Assembly (NCBI RefSeq): GCF_016862635.1 | Contig: NZ_BONI01000018.1 | Coordinates: forward strand, 62,001 to 126,000 | DNA: 64,000 nucleotides | Direction: 5' to 3' | Origin: Catellatospora coxensis | GTDB taxonomy: Bacteria > Actinomycetota > Actinomycetes > Mycobacteriales > Micromonosporaceae | Translations under genes and position numbers: made by a program | Notes under the pieces: generated by a model | The model's input: only the letters and a program-made list of their open reading frames with translations | What the model was told of the DNA's origin: nothing | Databases searched by the model: none | In this document: piece after piece, positions 1-8,183 of the stretch | Numbering within the stretch: the stretch's first letter is position 1 | How the letters are laid out: every line of letters starts with the position of its first letter

Positions 1-1
1 A

Positions 2-1177
2 CGCACCCCCGTCCTGCTGGCCGTGTGCACCGCCGTGGCGGTGGGCGTGGTCGGCTGCACCAGCGACCTGCCCGGCGAGCCGCCCAAACCCACGGCCACC
101 GGGGCCGGCACCGGCGAGACGTCGAAGTTCTTCGTCCAGGCCGACCACGACAACGAGCTGGCGCTGCGCACCAAGTCCGCCACCGGGCCCGCGGACAAGC
201 CGTGGGAGCAGGCGCTGGACCCGAAGACCGTGGACACCGCCAAGTACAAGAAGGCCGGGCCGTACCACCTGTGCTTCTCCAACGCGGGCGTGGGCAACCC
301 GTGGCGGCAGGTCGGCTTCAAGAACATGCAGGCCGAGGTGAAGCTGCACCCGGAGATCAAGACGTTCACCGTGGCCGACGCGGAGAGCAAGGACGACAAG
401 CAGATCTCCGACATGACCGACCTGCTCGGCAAGGGCTGCGACGCGCTCATCGTCTCCCCGAACACCACCGCGACACTGACCCCGGCTGTCGAGCAGGCCT
501 GCGCGAAGGTGCCGGTCATCGTGTTCGACCGCGGCGTCAACACCAAGTGCCCGGTCACCTTCATCAACCCCATCGGCGGGTACGCGTTCGGCGCGACCGG
601 CGCGGAGTTCCTCGTCGAGAAGGTCAAGCCGAAGGGCAAGATCCTCGCGCTGCGCATCCTGCCCGGCGTCGACGTGCTCGAAGCCCGCTGGGGCGCGGCG
701 AAGGTCGTCTTCGACAAGTCCGACCTGGACGTCGTCGGCGTCGAGTTCACCGACGGCGACGCGGCCAAGACCAAGACCATCGTGACGAACTACCTGCAGC
801 GCTTCGGCGACATCGACGGCATCTGGATGGACGCCGGAGCCACCGCCGTCGCCGCGGCCGAGGCGTTCGAGGACGCGGGCAAGCCGTTCCCGGCCATCGT
901 CGGCGAGGACCAGCAGGACTTCCTCAAGATGTGGCAGGACAAGAAGCTCACCGCGATCGCCCCGACCTACCCGACGTACCAGTGGCGCACGCCGGTCATC
1001 GCGGCCCTGAAGATCCTCAACGGCGAGGCCGTGGCCAGCCCCTGGAAGCTGCCCCAGCCGACCATCACCCAGGACAACCTGAGCCAGTACGTGCAGGCCG
1101 ACATGCCGCCGCTGCACTACGCCATGTGCGGTTGCGCGACCCTGCCCGGCTACCCCAAGGACTGGGGCGGCAAGTAA
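2..1177 (+). CDS. CUT2-type sugar ABC transporter substrate-binding lipoprotein (5' end outside window)
   Basis: Periplasmic-binding-protein-like domain of the ribose/LacI type (Peripla_BP_4) that would deliver a sugar to a CUT2-class importer at the outer face of the membrane. The frame is open from base 2, and the first residues visible are the end of a hydrophobic signal peptide closing in a lipobox-like VVGC, so the true start lies just left of the window. The mature part shows the family pattern: a bound-ligand strand (CFSNAGVGNPWRQ), the LIVSPNTT and VIVFDRG strands of the first lobe, then IDGIWMDAGATA and AIVGEDQQ in the second lobe. Permease and ATPase genes are expected upstream, outside the window. 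The next gene, 69 bp downstream, is a sugar epimerase-like enzyme, so a monosaccharide substrate is likely; its identity cannot be read. Confidence 0.9.
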   Translation, partial: RTPVLLAVCTAVAVGVVGCTSDLPGEPPKPTATGAGTGETSKFFVQADHDNELALRTKSATGPADKPWEQALDPKTVDTAKYKKAGPYHLCFSNAGVGNPWRQVGFKNMQAEVKLHPEIKTFTVADAESKDDKQISDMTDLLGKGCDALIVSPNTTATLTPAVEQACAKVPVIVFDRGVNTKCPVTFINPIGGYAFGATGAEFLVEKVKPKGKILALRILPGVDVLEARWGAAKVVFDKSDLDVVGVEFTDGDAAKTKTIVTNYLQRFGDIDGIWMDAGATAVAAAEAFEDAGKPFPAIVGEDQQDFLKMWQDKKLTAIAPTYPTYQWRTPVIAALKILNGEAVASPWKLPQPTITQDNLSQYVQADMPPLHYAMCGCATLPGYPKDWGGK

Positions 1178-1193
1178 CTCCCCGCACCACCAC

Positions 1194-1223
1194 GGCGGCC
1201 GCCCTCCTCCCGGGGCGGCCGCC
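1194..1223. terminator. GC-rich hairpin between binding protein and epimerase genes
   Basis: Two copies of GGCGGCCGCC (1194-1203 and 1214-1223) flank a 10-nt loop and can pair fully. Each arm is also self-palindromic. It lies in the 69-bp gap after the transporter gene and before the start of the epimerase gene on the same strand, so it may be a partial terminator or processing site that lowers downstream expression. No U-tract is present, as is common in high-GC actinomycetes. Confidence 0.5.
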
Positions 1224-1246
1224 TTCACCCGTGAAAGAGGTGTCTC

Positions 1247-2110
1247 GTGTTCGCCATCGGCGCCAACCCGTGGATCTGGACCTCCCCCGTGGACGACGAC
1301 GCCCTGCGCGAACTCGTCCCCCGCATCGCCGCCTGGGGCTTCGACGCGGTCGAGATCCCCGTCGAGAACCCGGGCGACTGGTCCCCCGATCTGGTTCGTG
1401 ACCTGCTCGCCGAACACGGCCTGGCCGCCGCGTCGGTGCTCGCGGTCACCCCGCCGGGACGGGACCTGGTCTGCACCGACGCGGCCACGGTACGCAGCTC
1501 GCAGGACTACCTGCGCGGGCTGGTCGACGCGGCTGCCGTCCTGGGCGCGCCGAGCGTCTGCGGCCCGGTGTACGCGGCCGTCGGGCGGCTGTGGCGGATG
1601 TCGGCCGGCGAGCGCCTCGACTGCTACCGGCAGCTCCGGTCCGCTTTGGAGCCGGTCGCGGAGTATGCGGGCGAGCGCGGTGTCGCGATCGGGATCGAGG
1701 CGCTGAACCGGTACGAGACCTCGGTCGTCAACACGATGGCGCAGACCCTGGACGCGATCGACGGGCTGCCCGGCAACGTCGGGATCATGCTCGACAGCTA
1801 CCACATGAACATCGAGGAGTCCGACCCGTACGCCGCGGTCACCCTGGCCGGGCCGCGCATCGTGCACGTGCAGGTGTCCGGCAGCCATCGGGGCGCGCCC
1901 GGCGCCGACCATCTCGACTGGCCGCGCTGGCTCGGCGCGCTGGTCGGCACCGGATACCGCGGCCCGATCTGCATCGAGTCGTTCACCGGCGAGAACGAGG
2001 CCATCGCGGTTGCCGCCGCGATCTGGCGGCCACTCGCCCCGAGCCAGGACGAGCTGGCCATCAGCGGCCTGGCCTACCTGCGTGAGGTCACGGCCACGCT
2101 GCGGCCCTGA
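1247..2110 (+). CDS. Sugar phosphate isomerase/epimerase, ketose 3-epimerase-like TIM barrel
   Basis: A 287-aa AP-endonuclease-2-type TIM barrel. The metal and catalytic residues known from D-tagatose/D-psicose 3-epimerases are in place: Glu in IEALNRYET, Asp and His in MLDSYHMNIEE, His in IVHVQVSGSHRG followed by an Arg, and Glu in CIESF. These enzymes use Mn or Co to epimerise ketohexoses at C3. The GTG start at 1247 is chosen because a purine-rich GAAAGAGG sits just before it. It follows the sugar-binding protein gene on the same strand and probably processes the imported sugar. The wider family also holds inosose dehydratase and hydroxypyruvate isomerase, so the substrate is inferred from motifs only. 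Confidence 0.82.
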   Translation: MFAIGANPWIWTSPVDDDALRELVPRIAAWGFDAVEIPVENPGDWSPDLVRDLLAEHGLAAASVLAVTPPGRDLVCTDAATVRSSQDYLRGLVDAAAVLGAPSVCGPVYAAVGRLWRMSAGERLDCYRQLRSALEPVAEYAGERGVAIGIEALNRYETSVVNTMAQTLDAIDGLPGNVGIMLDSYHMNIEESDPYAAVTLAGPRIVHVQVSGSHRGAPGADHLDWPRWLGALVGTGYRGPICIESFTGENEAIAVAAAIWRPLAPSQDELAISGLAYLREVTATLRP

Positions 2111-2133
2111 CCCGTGGGGCGCACGGCCCGCGG

Positions 2134-2832
2134 CTAATCGCCGCAGGCCGTGGTCTCGCGGTGGACGAGCAGCAGGTAGGTTTTGGCGAACACGGGCGTC
2201 TGCGGGCGCGGCCAGGGCAGCGCCCGCAGCGCCGCGGAAGCCCGCTCATGCGCCTGGCCGTTGATGCGCACCTCGGCGATCTCCTGCCCCTCGGTCCCGC
2301 CGAAGATGATCTTAACGCCGTTGAGAAACACGCGGTCGACCGCCGCGTCGAGGACCTCGGCCAGCAACGGCGCGAGAGGTGCCTCGAACGCCCACTGGGC
2401 CAGCTGCGAGACATCACCGCGGCCGAAACCCAGAAACCCCGGGTGGATCACGTGCCAGCCCGGAACGCCCGTCGCGGCGTCGCCGTGGATGTGGTCGGCC
2501 CACTTGCCGGCGGGCTGCATCATCTCGATCGCCGTCGCCACCGTCAGCTGGGCCCAGGAGTCCACCGCCTGCCGCCACTGCGCCGGCAGGTCCGGGCCCA
2601 TGCCGGTCGTGCAGTCGCTGAGGGTCGTCTCGGCCGGCCGGTCGACGTTGAGCATCAGATCGAGGTCGAGGTGGTTGTCGTGGCTGGTGTGGTTGTCCCG
2701 CAGCAGCACCCCGACGGTGCCCGGCCCCCGCAGTAGCGGCCCCTCGATGCGATCCGCCGACCACGCGGGGCCGAACTCGCTGAGCCGCTCGGCGACTATG
2801 GTCAGCACCTCACGGGTGCGGTCTGCGGACAT
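2134..2832 (-). CDS. Hypothetical protein, possibly DUF6348 family
   Basis: A 232-aa soluble protein with no signal peptide or membrane segment. The ATG at 2832 is preceded by GAGGAG at good spacing. Visible features are an N-terminal helix rich in acidic and hydrophobic residues, a DNHTSHDNHLDLDLML segment, a conserved-looking central HVIHPGFLGFG stretch, and a C-terminal half with KIIFGG and EVRING. The pattern resembles actinobacterial DUF6348 proteins as I recall them, which have no established function. It stands alone: the genes on either side do not suggest a role. The reading frame is certain from codon bias; the family call is tentative. Confidence 0.7.
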   Translation of the reverse strand: MSADRTREVLTIVAERLSEFGPAWSADRIEGPLLRGPGTVGVLLRDNHTSHDNHLDLDLMLNVDRPAETTLSDCTTGMGPDLPAQWRQAVDSWAQLTVATAIEMMQPAGKWADHIHGDAATGVPGWHVIHPGFLGFGRGDVSQLAQWAFEAPLAPLLAEVLDAAVDRVFLNGVKIIFGGTEGQEIAEVRINGQAHERASAALRALPWPRPQTPVFAKTYLLLVHRETTACGD

Positions 2833-2987
2833 GGCCTGGCTCCTCGGTGGGCGCGATGATCCGCGCACGCTACCAGCACGAGGCCGCACCGTGGGGCCGG
2901 TGGAGTGGTCGCCGTTTCCGGTCGGATGCTGAGGCCAGGCCCCGGATTCCCACTGAACACGGCGATCACCGCCCGGAACCGCCGAGC

Positions 2988-3449
2988 TCAGCCCCGACGG
3001 GTGAAGTCGGCTGTCCAGTTGACTTCCCAGGTCGTGCCGTTGTCGGTGGAGAAGGACTGCTCCCAGTGGGGGTGCGCGGCGTCGGCCTTCGACCAGTGGT
3101 AGCGGACCCGGATCGGGGTGCCCTCCCAGACGTCGTCGCACTCGAACGTGCCGACGGGGCCGTCGAAGCGGCCGACCACCGGCTCGTCGAGCAGGCCACC
3201 GCTGTTCCTCGACGCCCACCAGATGCGCCACACCTGCTCGTCGGGGTTGAACAGGCGCAGCGTGAGGCCCTCGAAGCCGCGTTCCGGGGCGCGCAGCACG
3301 TCGAAGACGCCGGTGCCGTCGAGCAGCACCTGGCAGTCGAGGGTCGCGTCGAACTCGTACCACTCGTCGCAGCCCGCCAGCACCTTGACCAGGCGGCGCT
3401 GGACGCTGTCCCAGGAGCCGGCGAGGAAGTCGAAATCAGTGTTCGTCAT
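2988..3449 (-). CDS. Calycin-like DUF1579-type protein
   Basis: A 153-aa protein opening with TDFDFLAGSWDSVQRRL, the DFLxGxW start typical of small calycin-like DUF1579-related beta barrels, and ending with a WEQSFSTDNGTTWEVNW strand pair. It is cytosolic (no signal peptide) and probably binds a small hydrophobic ligand; no enzyme activity is established for such proteins. It is divergent from a WYL-domain regulator 64 bp away with a perfect palindrome between them, so it is the likely target of that regulator. A TAGCGT hexamer ends 7 nt before the ATG, consistent with a leaderless transcript. Confidence 0.75.
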   Translation of the reverse strand: MTNTDFDFLAGSWDSVQRRLVKVLAGCDEWYEFDATLDCQVLLDGTGVFDVLRAPERGFEGLTLRLFNPDEQVWRIWWASRNSGGLLDEPVVGRFDGPVGTFECDDVWEGTPIRVRYHWSKADAAHPHWEQSFSTDNGTTWEVNWTADFTRRG

Positions 3450-3473
3450 GCCGGGGACGCTATGCGCGTACCC

Positions 3474-3490
3474 CTGACATGTTCTGTCAG
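3474..3490. promoter_or_regulatory. Inverted-repeat operator between WYL regulator and calycin-like gene
   Basis: CTGACA-N5-TGTCAG is a perfect 6-bp inverted repeat at 3474-3479 and 3485-3490, centred in the 64-bp divergent gap. The putative -10 of the leftward gene is 3457-3462 and that of the rightward gene 3501-3506, so the palindrome covers the -35 zone of both. The location is what is expected for an operator of the adjacent WYL/HTH protein. Confidence 0.7.
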
Positions 3491-3513
3491 TGCCCGGCGG
3501 CAGAATTCCGGGC

Positions 3514-4482
3514 ATGCGCGCCGACCGGCTGCTCTCCATCGTCCTGCTGCTGCAGAGCCGCGGCCGGCAGACCGCACACCAGCTCGCCGCCGAGCTGGAG
3601 GTGTCGGCCCGCACCATCTACCGCGACATGCAGGCGCTGGGCACGGCCGGCATCCCCGTCTACGGCGACGCGACCGGCTACGGTCTGGTCGACGGCTACC
3701 GCACCCAGCTGACCGGGCTCACCCCCGCCGAAGCCCGCGGCCTCGTGTTCGCCGAGCTGCCCGGGGTCGCCGCGGACCTGGGCCTGGCCGAGGCGGTCGC
3801 CGCCGCGCAGCTCAAGCTCGCCGCCGCGCTCCCCGACGCGCTGCGCGAGCGCACCGCCCGCATGCGGCAGCGCTTCCACCTCGACACCCCCGGCTGGTAC
3901 TCCGACGGCGACAGCTCCGAACACCTCGCCGCGCTCGCCGACGCGGTATGGCACCAGCGCGTCCTGACCGTCCACTACGAGAACTGGACCGGCCCCGCCG
4001 AGCACCGGCTGGAGCCGTACGGCCTGGTCCTGAAGGCGGGCAAGTGGTATCTGGTGGCCCGCGCCGCGCGGGGCCTGCGCACCTTCCGGGTCAGCCAGAT
4101 CCGCGAGCTGACCGTGCTGCCCGAGGAGTTCGCCTGGCCGGACGGGTTCGACCTGGTGGCGCACTGGCACGAGCACGTCACCGACTTCCGGGCCCGCCTG
4201 GTGCGGGGCGAGGCGCTGGTGCGCCTGTCCCCCGCGGCGGTGGAGCTGCTGCCGCACCTGATGGGCCGGGCCGTCGCCGACGCCGCCGCGGCCGGTGAGC
4301 GCCAACCCGACGGCTGGATCCTGGCCCGCGTGCCGATCGAGACCGACCGCCACGCCGAGATGCAGTTCCTGCGCCTGGGCGCGCAGGTCGAGGTGCTGGA
4401 ACCGGTGTCGCTGCGCCGGCGCGTGGCCGCCACCGTCGAAGAACTGGCCCGCACGTACGCGGCCGCGACCGAACCGGTTTGA
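3514..4482 (+). CDS. WYL-domain transcriptional regulator (YafY/PafC type)
   Basis: A 322-aa DNA-binding regulator. Residues about 1-55 form a DeoR-like winged helix (LSIVLLLQSRGRQTAHQLAAELEVSARTIYRDM), followed by a WYL domain at about 140-215 (LTVHYENWTGPAEHRLEPYGLVLKAGKWYLVA) and a C-terminal WCX-type extension. WYL domains sense small ligands or nucleic acid in other bacteria. I prefer the ATG at 3514 over an in-frame GTG at 3490 because the HTH begins right after it and a CAGAAT hexamer lies 7 nt upstream. It is divergent from the calycin-like gene and probably represses both through the palindrome at 3474-3490. The VOC and MBL-fold genes downstream on the same strand could be co-transcribed. 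Confidence 0.88.
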   Translation: MRADRLLSIVLLLQSRGRQTAHQLAAELEVSARTIYRDMQALGTAGIPVYGDATGYGLVDGYRTQLTGLTPAEARGLVFAELPGVAADLGLAEAVAAAQLKLAAALPDALRERTARMRQRFHLDTPGWYSDGDSSEHLAALADAVWHQRVLTVHYENWTGPAEHRLEPYGLVLKAGKWYLVARAARGLRTFRVSQIRELTVLPEEFAWPDGFDLVAHWHEHVTDFRARLVRGEALVRLSPAAVELLPHLMGRAVADAAAAGERQPDGWILARVPIETDRHAEMQFLRLGAQVEVLEPVSLRRRVAATVEELARTYAAATEPV

Positions 4483-4513
4483 CGGCGCCGACTTCGCACA
4501 ACAGAGTTGGCGG

Positions 4514-4879
4514 ATGACGACGATTATCCGCAACGTCACGTTCGACGCCGCCGACCCCGGCACCCTCGCCCGGTGGTGGGCGCGGGTCTTCGACGGCGAG
4601 GTCGGGTTCGACGACGGCGACGAGGCCGCGTTCGACCTGCCGTCGGGCCAGACCGTCTACTTCCAGCGCGTCCCCGAGCCCAAGGCGGTCAAGAACCGCC
4701 TGCACCTCTGCCTGCAGTCCGACACGCCCCGCGACGTCGAGGTCGAGCGGGTGCTCGGGCTCGGCGCGACGATGTTCGCCGACCACCGCAACGCCGACGG
4801 CACCGGCTGGGCGGTGCTCGCCGACCCGGAGGGCAACGAGTTCTGCGTACTGCGCTCGCTGAAGGAACGGGGGTTCTGA
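4514..4879 (+). CDS. VOC-family (glyoxalase-like) protein
   Basis: A 121-aa single-module vicinal-oxygen-chelate protein. It starts with the first beta strand (RNVTFDAADPGTLARWWARVF), contains the strand FDLPSGQTVYFQRVPEPKAVKNRLHLCLQ, and ends with the typical WAVLADPEGNEFCVLR motif carrying the C-terminal metal-site Glu of the fold. Members include glyoxalases, dioxygenases and antibiotic-binding proteins; this one is of the small actinobacterial type with no assigned substrate. CAGAGT lies 6 nt before the ATG, so it may also have its own leaderless promoter. Only two bases separate its stop from the next gene. Confidence 0.85.
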   Translation: MTTIIRNVTFDAADPGTLARWWARVFDGEVGFDDGDEAAFDLPSGQTVYFQRVPEPKAVKNRLHLCLQSDTPRDVEVERVLGLGATMFADHRNADGTGWAVLADPEGNEFCVLRSLKERGF

Positions 4880-4881
4880 CG

Positions 4882-5499
4882 ATGCGCCTGACCAAGTACG
4901 GCCACGCCTGCGTACGCCTCGACGACGGCGACCGGGCGCTGGTCATCGACCCGGGCGTCTACTCGGCGCCGGTGTCGTTCGACGGCGTGGCGGCGGTGCT
5001 CGTCACGCACGAGCACGCCGACCACGTCGACCTCGACCTGCTCCGGGCGGCCCGCGAGCGTAACCCGGAGCTGACCGTGCACACCCATCCCCAGCTGGCG
5101 GCGGAGCTGGGAGAGGGCGTGCACGCGGTCTCCCCCGGCGAGGTCTTCACCGCGGCCGGGTTCACCGTACGAGCCGTCGGCGGCGAGCACGCCGAGATCA
5201 TCGACGGCCTGCCCGGCTGCGCCAACGTCGGCTTCGTCGTCGACGGCGTCTACCACCCCGGGGACTCGCTGTTCGTGCCGTCCGAGCCGGTCGAGACGCT
5301 GCTCATCCCGGCGGCCGGGCCATGGCTGAAGATCGGCGACGCGATCCGGTTCGCCCGCGCGGTGCGGCCGCGCCGCGCGTTCCCGATCCACGACGGCGTG
5401 CTCAACGAGCTCGGGCTGCGGCAGTTCGACGCCTGGCTGGGCGGCGAGGAGGGCATCGGCTACACCCGCGTCCCGCTGGGCGAAACCGCCGTCGTGTAG
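4882..5499 (+). CDS. MBL-fold metal-dependent hydrolase (UlaG/YtkL-like)
   Basis: A 205-aa metallo-beta-lactamase-fold protein. The signature THEHADHVD (HxHxDH) is present, preceded by the DPG loop after strand two (LVIDPGVYS); later metal ligands are the His in VGGEHAEI and the Asp in YHPGDSLF, with PIHDG near the end. The compact fold with a short insert resembles the UlaG/YtkL-like branch. The substrate is unknown. The start is two bases after the VOC gene stop, indicating translational coupling. It ends six bases before the convergent dinB stop. Confidence 0.88.
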   Translation: MRLTKYGHACVRLDDGDRALVIDPGVYSAPVSFDGVAAVLVTHEHADHVDLDLLRAARERNPELTVHTHPQLAAELGEGVHAVSPGEVFTAAGFTVRAVGGEHAEIIDGLPGCANVGFVVDGVYHPGDSLFVPSEPVETLLIPAAGPWLKIGDAIRFARAVRPRRAFPIHDGVLNELGLRQFDAWLGGEEGIGYTRVPLGETAVV

Positions 5500-5505
5500 G
5501 TCGGC

Positions 5506-6696
5506 TCAGTCGGGCAGCATCGGCATGACCAGGCCGGTGTCGGCGCCCAGCAGCGTGCCGCGCTGCAGGGAGGTCGTGCCGAACCGGCGGCGCACCGCGT
5601 CGACGGCGGCGTCCAGCGCGTCTCGCGGCAGGTCGTCGAAGGGCAGCTCCGGCTGGACGTCGCCGGTGCGGTCCAGGTTGCCCACCGACACGCCGATCAG
5701 CGTCAGGCCGCGCTCGGCCACCAGCGGCGACGCGGTCGCGAGCAGGGCCCGGGCGGTGTCCAGCACCGCCTGGGTCTGCGACGTCGCCTTGGGCATGGTC
5801 GACGACCGGGTCGCCCGCGTGTAATCGGCGAAGCGCAGCCGCAGCACCACGGTGCGGCCGGGACGTTGCGCGCCGCGCATGCGGCGGGTGACCCGCTCGA
5901 CCAGCCCGGCGAGCGCGGCCTCCAGAAACTCGACGCTGTGCGGGCCGCGGCCCAGCGCGCGCTGGGCGCCCATCGACGCGCGGCGGCGGCCGGTGACGAC
6001 CGGTCGCGGGTCGCGGTTGTGGGCCAGGGCGTGCAGGTGACGGCCCGCGCCCTGGCCGAGCATCGACACCAGCGCGGCCTCGCCGAGCCGGGCGACCTGC
6101 CCGACGGTGCGGATGCCGCGCCGGTGCAGCTTCTCGGAGGTCACCGCGCCGACGCCCCACAGCACCTCGACCGGCAGCCGGTGCAGGAAGGCCAGCTCGT
6201 CGGCGGGTTCGACGGCGAGCAGCCCGTCCGGCTTCGCGACCCGGCTGGCGACCTTGGCCAGGAACTTGGTGCGGGCCACGCCCACGGTGATCGGCAGGCC
6301 GACCCGGTCGAGCACGTCGCGGCGCAGCCGGGCCGCGATCGCCACGGGGGTGCCGGCGATCCGGTGCAGCCCGGCGACGTCGAGGAACGCCTCGTCGATG
6401 GAGAGCGGCTCGACGATGGGGGTGGTGTCGTCGAAGACCTCGAACACCGCCCGGCTGGCCTCGGTGTACGCGGCCATGCGGGGTGGGACCACGATCGCCT
6501 TGGGGCACCGGGCGAGGGCGGCCCGCACACTCATCGCGGTGCGCACGCCGTACGCCTTGGCCTCGTAACTGGCGGCCAACACCACACCCGCGCCGACGAT
6601 CACGGCACGGCCCCGCAACCGCGGCTCGTCCCGCTGCTCCACCGAGGCGTAGAACGAGTCGAGATCCGCGTGCAGGATCGTCGCCGAGCTGGTCAC
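5506..6696 (-). CDS. dinB: DNA polymerase IV (Y-family translesion polymerase)
   Basis: A 396-aa Y-family polymerase for lesion bypass and error-prone synthesis. Catalytic carboxylates are visible in HADLDSFYASVEQ (first Asp pair) and SIDEAFLDV (Asp-Glu pair), with the steric-gate-region aromatic in SFYASVE. The helix-hairpin-helix thumb (VEVLWGVGAVTSEKLHRRGIRTVGQVARLG) and little-finger domain (QRALGRGPHSVEFLEAALAGLVERV) follow. No clear beta-clamp peptide was assigned at the C terminus. The GTG start at 6696 is the first codon that gives a complete N terminus; a TAAGAT hexamer ends 6 nt upstream and a LexA-like box overlaps it, so the gene is probably SOS-induced and leaderless. Confidence 0.93.
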   Translation of the reverse strand: MTSSATILHADLDSFYASVEQRDEPRLRGRAVIVGAGVVLAASYEAKAYGVRTAMSVRAALARCPKAIVVPPRMAAYTEASRAVFEVFDDTTPIVEPLSIDEAFLDVAGLHRIAGTPVAIAARLRRDVLDRVGLPITVGVARTKFLAKVASRVAKPDGLLAVEPADELAFLHRLPVEVLWGVGAVTSEKLHRRGIRTVGQVARLGEAALVSMLGQGAGRHLHALAHNRDPRPVVTGRRRASMGAQRALGRGPHSVEFLEAALAGLVERVTRRMRGAQRPGRTVVLRLRFADYTRATRSSTMPKATSQTQAVLDTARALLATASPLVAERGLTLIGVSVGNLDRTGDVQPELPFDDLPRDALDAAVDAVRRRFGTTSLQRGTLLGADTGLVMPMLPD

Positions 6697-6706
6697 ACCG
6701 ACATCT

Positions 6707-6722
6707 TAGTACACCCGTTCGA
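6707..6722 (-). promoter_or_regulatory. LexA-like SOS box at dinB
   Basis: Read on the minus strand the site is TCGAACGGGTGTACTA. The first half is a perfect TCGAAC half-site of the actinobacterial LexA consensus (TCGAAC-N4-GTTCGA) and the second half matches at four of six positions. It overlaps the first two bases of the putative -10 TAAGAT (6703-6708), ideally placed for repression of dinB. Confidence 0.65.
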
Positions 6723-6752
6723 AGAACGTCGGGAACGCCGGGCGGACCGGGG

Positions 6753-7307
6753 TCAGGGGGTGCGGCCGATGAAGGCGAGCAGGCGGGTCTGCGGGTCGGC
6801 GTCGTCGGGGACCTCGATTTTCGGGCCGTAGTGCCCGCTGGAGCGCAGCGCCGCGTCCATCGGCAGCATCCCCTCCAGCAGCACGGCGCACCGCTCGGCG
6901 TCCAGGCGCTCGTCCTGCCCGGTGGCGCGGGCCAGGTCCCAGGTGTGCAGGAAGACGTCGGTGGTGTAGAACATGGCGACCGCCTGGTCCAGGGGCATCG
7001 TGCCGATGTTCGGATTGGCGAGGACCTTGTCCGCCGTGGCGGGGTCGTCGAGCAGGGCCTGCACGCCGTCGCTGTGGACCGTCCAGGCGGCGACCGGGTC
7101 CTGCGCGACCGGCGGGCCCTGCGGCAGCTCGACCCCCGCGCCCGCCCGCAGGAAGCCCGGGAACCACTCGACCAGGTGACCCACGACGTCACGGGCGACC
7201 CAGCCCGGGCACGGTGCCGGACGGTCCCAGTCGCCGGGGGCGACTCCGCGCACCCGCGCGGTGAAGACCTCTGCGGTGCGGCGGTGTTCCTCGGCGGGAC
7301 CGGTCAT
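6753..7307 (-). CDS. DinB-fold TIGR03086-type metal-binding/mycothiol-dependent protein
   Basis: A 184-aa four-helix-bundle protein of the DinB/YfiT superfamily, in the actinobacterial branch annotated TIGR03086 or maleylpyruvate-isomerase-N. The metal ligands are visible: His in RDVVGHLVEWF and the HTWD motif in DVFLHTWDLARATG; the CPGW motif that precedes the first metal helix is intact. Relatives use mycothiol as cofactor, but the reaction here is unknown. AAGGAGC precedes two in-frame starts, GTG at 7310 and ATG at 7307; I chose the ATG for its spacing. A second, more distant member of the family lies at 37384-37959. Confidence 0.82.
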   Translation of the reverse strand: MTGPAEEHRRTAEVFTARVRGVAPGDWDRPAPCPGWVARDVVGHLVEWFPGFLRAGAGVELPQGPPVAQDPVAAWTVHSDGVQALLDDPATADKVLANPNIGTMPLDQAVAMFYTTDVFLHTWDLARATGQDERLDAERCAVLLEGMLPMDAALRSSGHYGPKIEVPDDADPQTRLLAFIGRTP

Positions 7308-7465
7308 CACGTCAGCTCCTTCGGTCAGGCCCGGAGTGGGGATCTCGCCCGCCCGTACGGCCAGGTGAGACAGCGAGCAGGTCAGACCGTCGGGATGTTA
7401 CCCGCCGGGGGTGACATCCGCGGGCTGCTCGACCGGGTGAGCAGGGTGGACAGCGGTGGCCGCCG

Positions 7466-8179
7466 TCATTCCGGCACCTCGGCGAGCACGAGCCGCAGCG
7501 CCCCGGCCGCGTCGGTCTCCGCGTGGACCCGGCCGTCGGCGGTGAGCACCACGTACCGGTCGGGGGTCGCCACCGGATCGACCGCGGGCAGGTCCCGGCA
7601 GTAGGGCCACTTCTCCGTCCGGCTGAAACGCAGAGTCCAATGACTGGTGTACGGCCGCAGGACGCGCAGCCGCGGCTCGTGGAACGCCAGCGCGACGAAG
7701 GCGCGCAGCCGCACGCCGATCGGATCGCCACGGTGGTTCTCGTACAGCGAGAGCCAGGTCGCCTCGCGACGGTCGTCCCGTTCCCGGGCCTCGGCGAGGG
7801 CCACGGAACCCAGGAACGGCCACGCCGCCGCGACCTCGCCGGGCCGGGTCCCGGCCAGCCACAGCCGCGCCGCGCCCGCCGCCTCCGCGAGATCCGCGGC
7901 GTGCCCCGACAGCAGGACGTTCCGGCCGCTGCGCAGCATCAGCCAGAACCTCCGCTGCCACGGGCTCAGCAACAGGTCCGCACGCGACTCACCAGCTGAG
8001 ACGGTCGCGGTGCGATGCGGGTCTCCACCCTCGCGCGGCTCCGCTCGCAGCGCCAGGCCCTGCCGGTCGAACTCGGCCTGCCACGCGCGGCACGTGTCGC
8101 CCACCGCGACGATGTCCGGATACCAGCCGGCCGCCTCGCCCCAGGACTCCCCCGTGTCAGTCACCGCACCATGATGCAC
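7466..8179 (-). CDS. DUF6193-family protein
   Basis: A 237-aa protein matching the actinobacterial DUF6193 pattern sometimes labelled natural-product biosynthesis protein: ADLLLSPWQRRFWLML, the DLAEAAGAARLW helix, RLRVLRPYTSHWTLRFSR, and a final VVLTADGRVHA segment. No function is known. Its GTG start lies only four bases after the stop of the ECF41 sigma factor, so the two are probably co-translated. A second in-frame GTG five codons downstream is an alternative start. About 155 bp without a gene separate it from the DinB-fold gene that follows. Confidence 0.75.
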   Translation of the reverse strand: MHHGAVTDTGESWGEAAGWYPDIVAVGDTCRAWQAEFDRQGLALRAEPREGGDPHRTATVSAGESRADLLLSPWQRRFWLMLRSGRNVLLSGHAADLAEAAGAARLWLAGTRPGEVAAAWPFLGSVALAEARERDDRREATWLSLYENHRGDPIGVRLRAFVALAFHEPRLRVLRPYTSHWTLRFSRTEKWPYCRDLPAVDPVATPDRYVVLTADGRVHAETDAAGALRLVLAEVPE

Positions 8180-8183
8180 GGCG

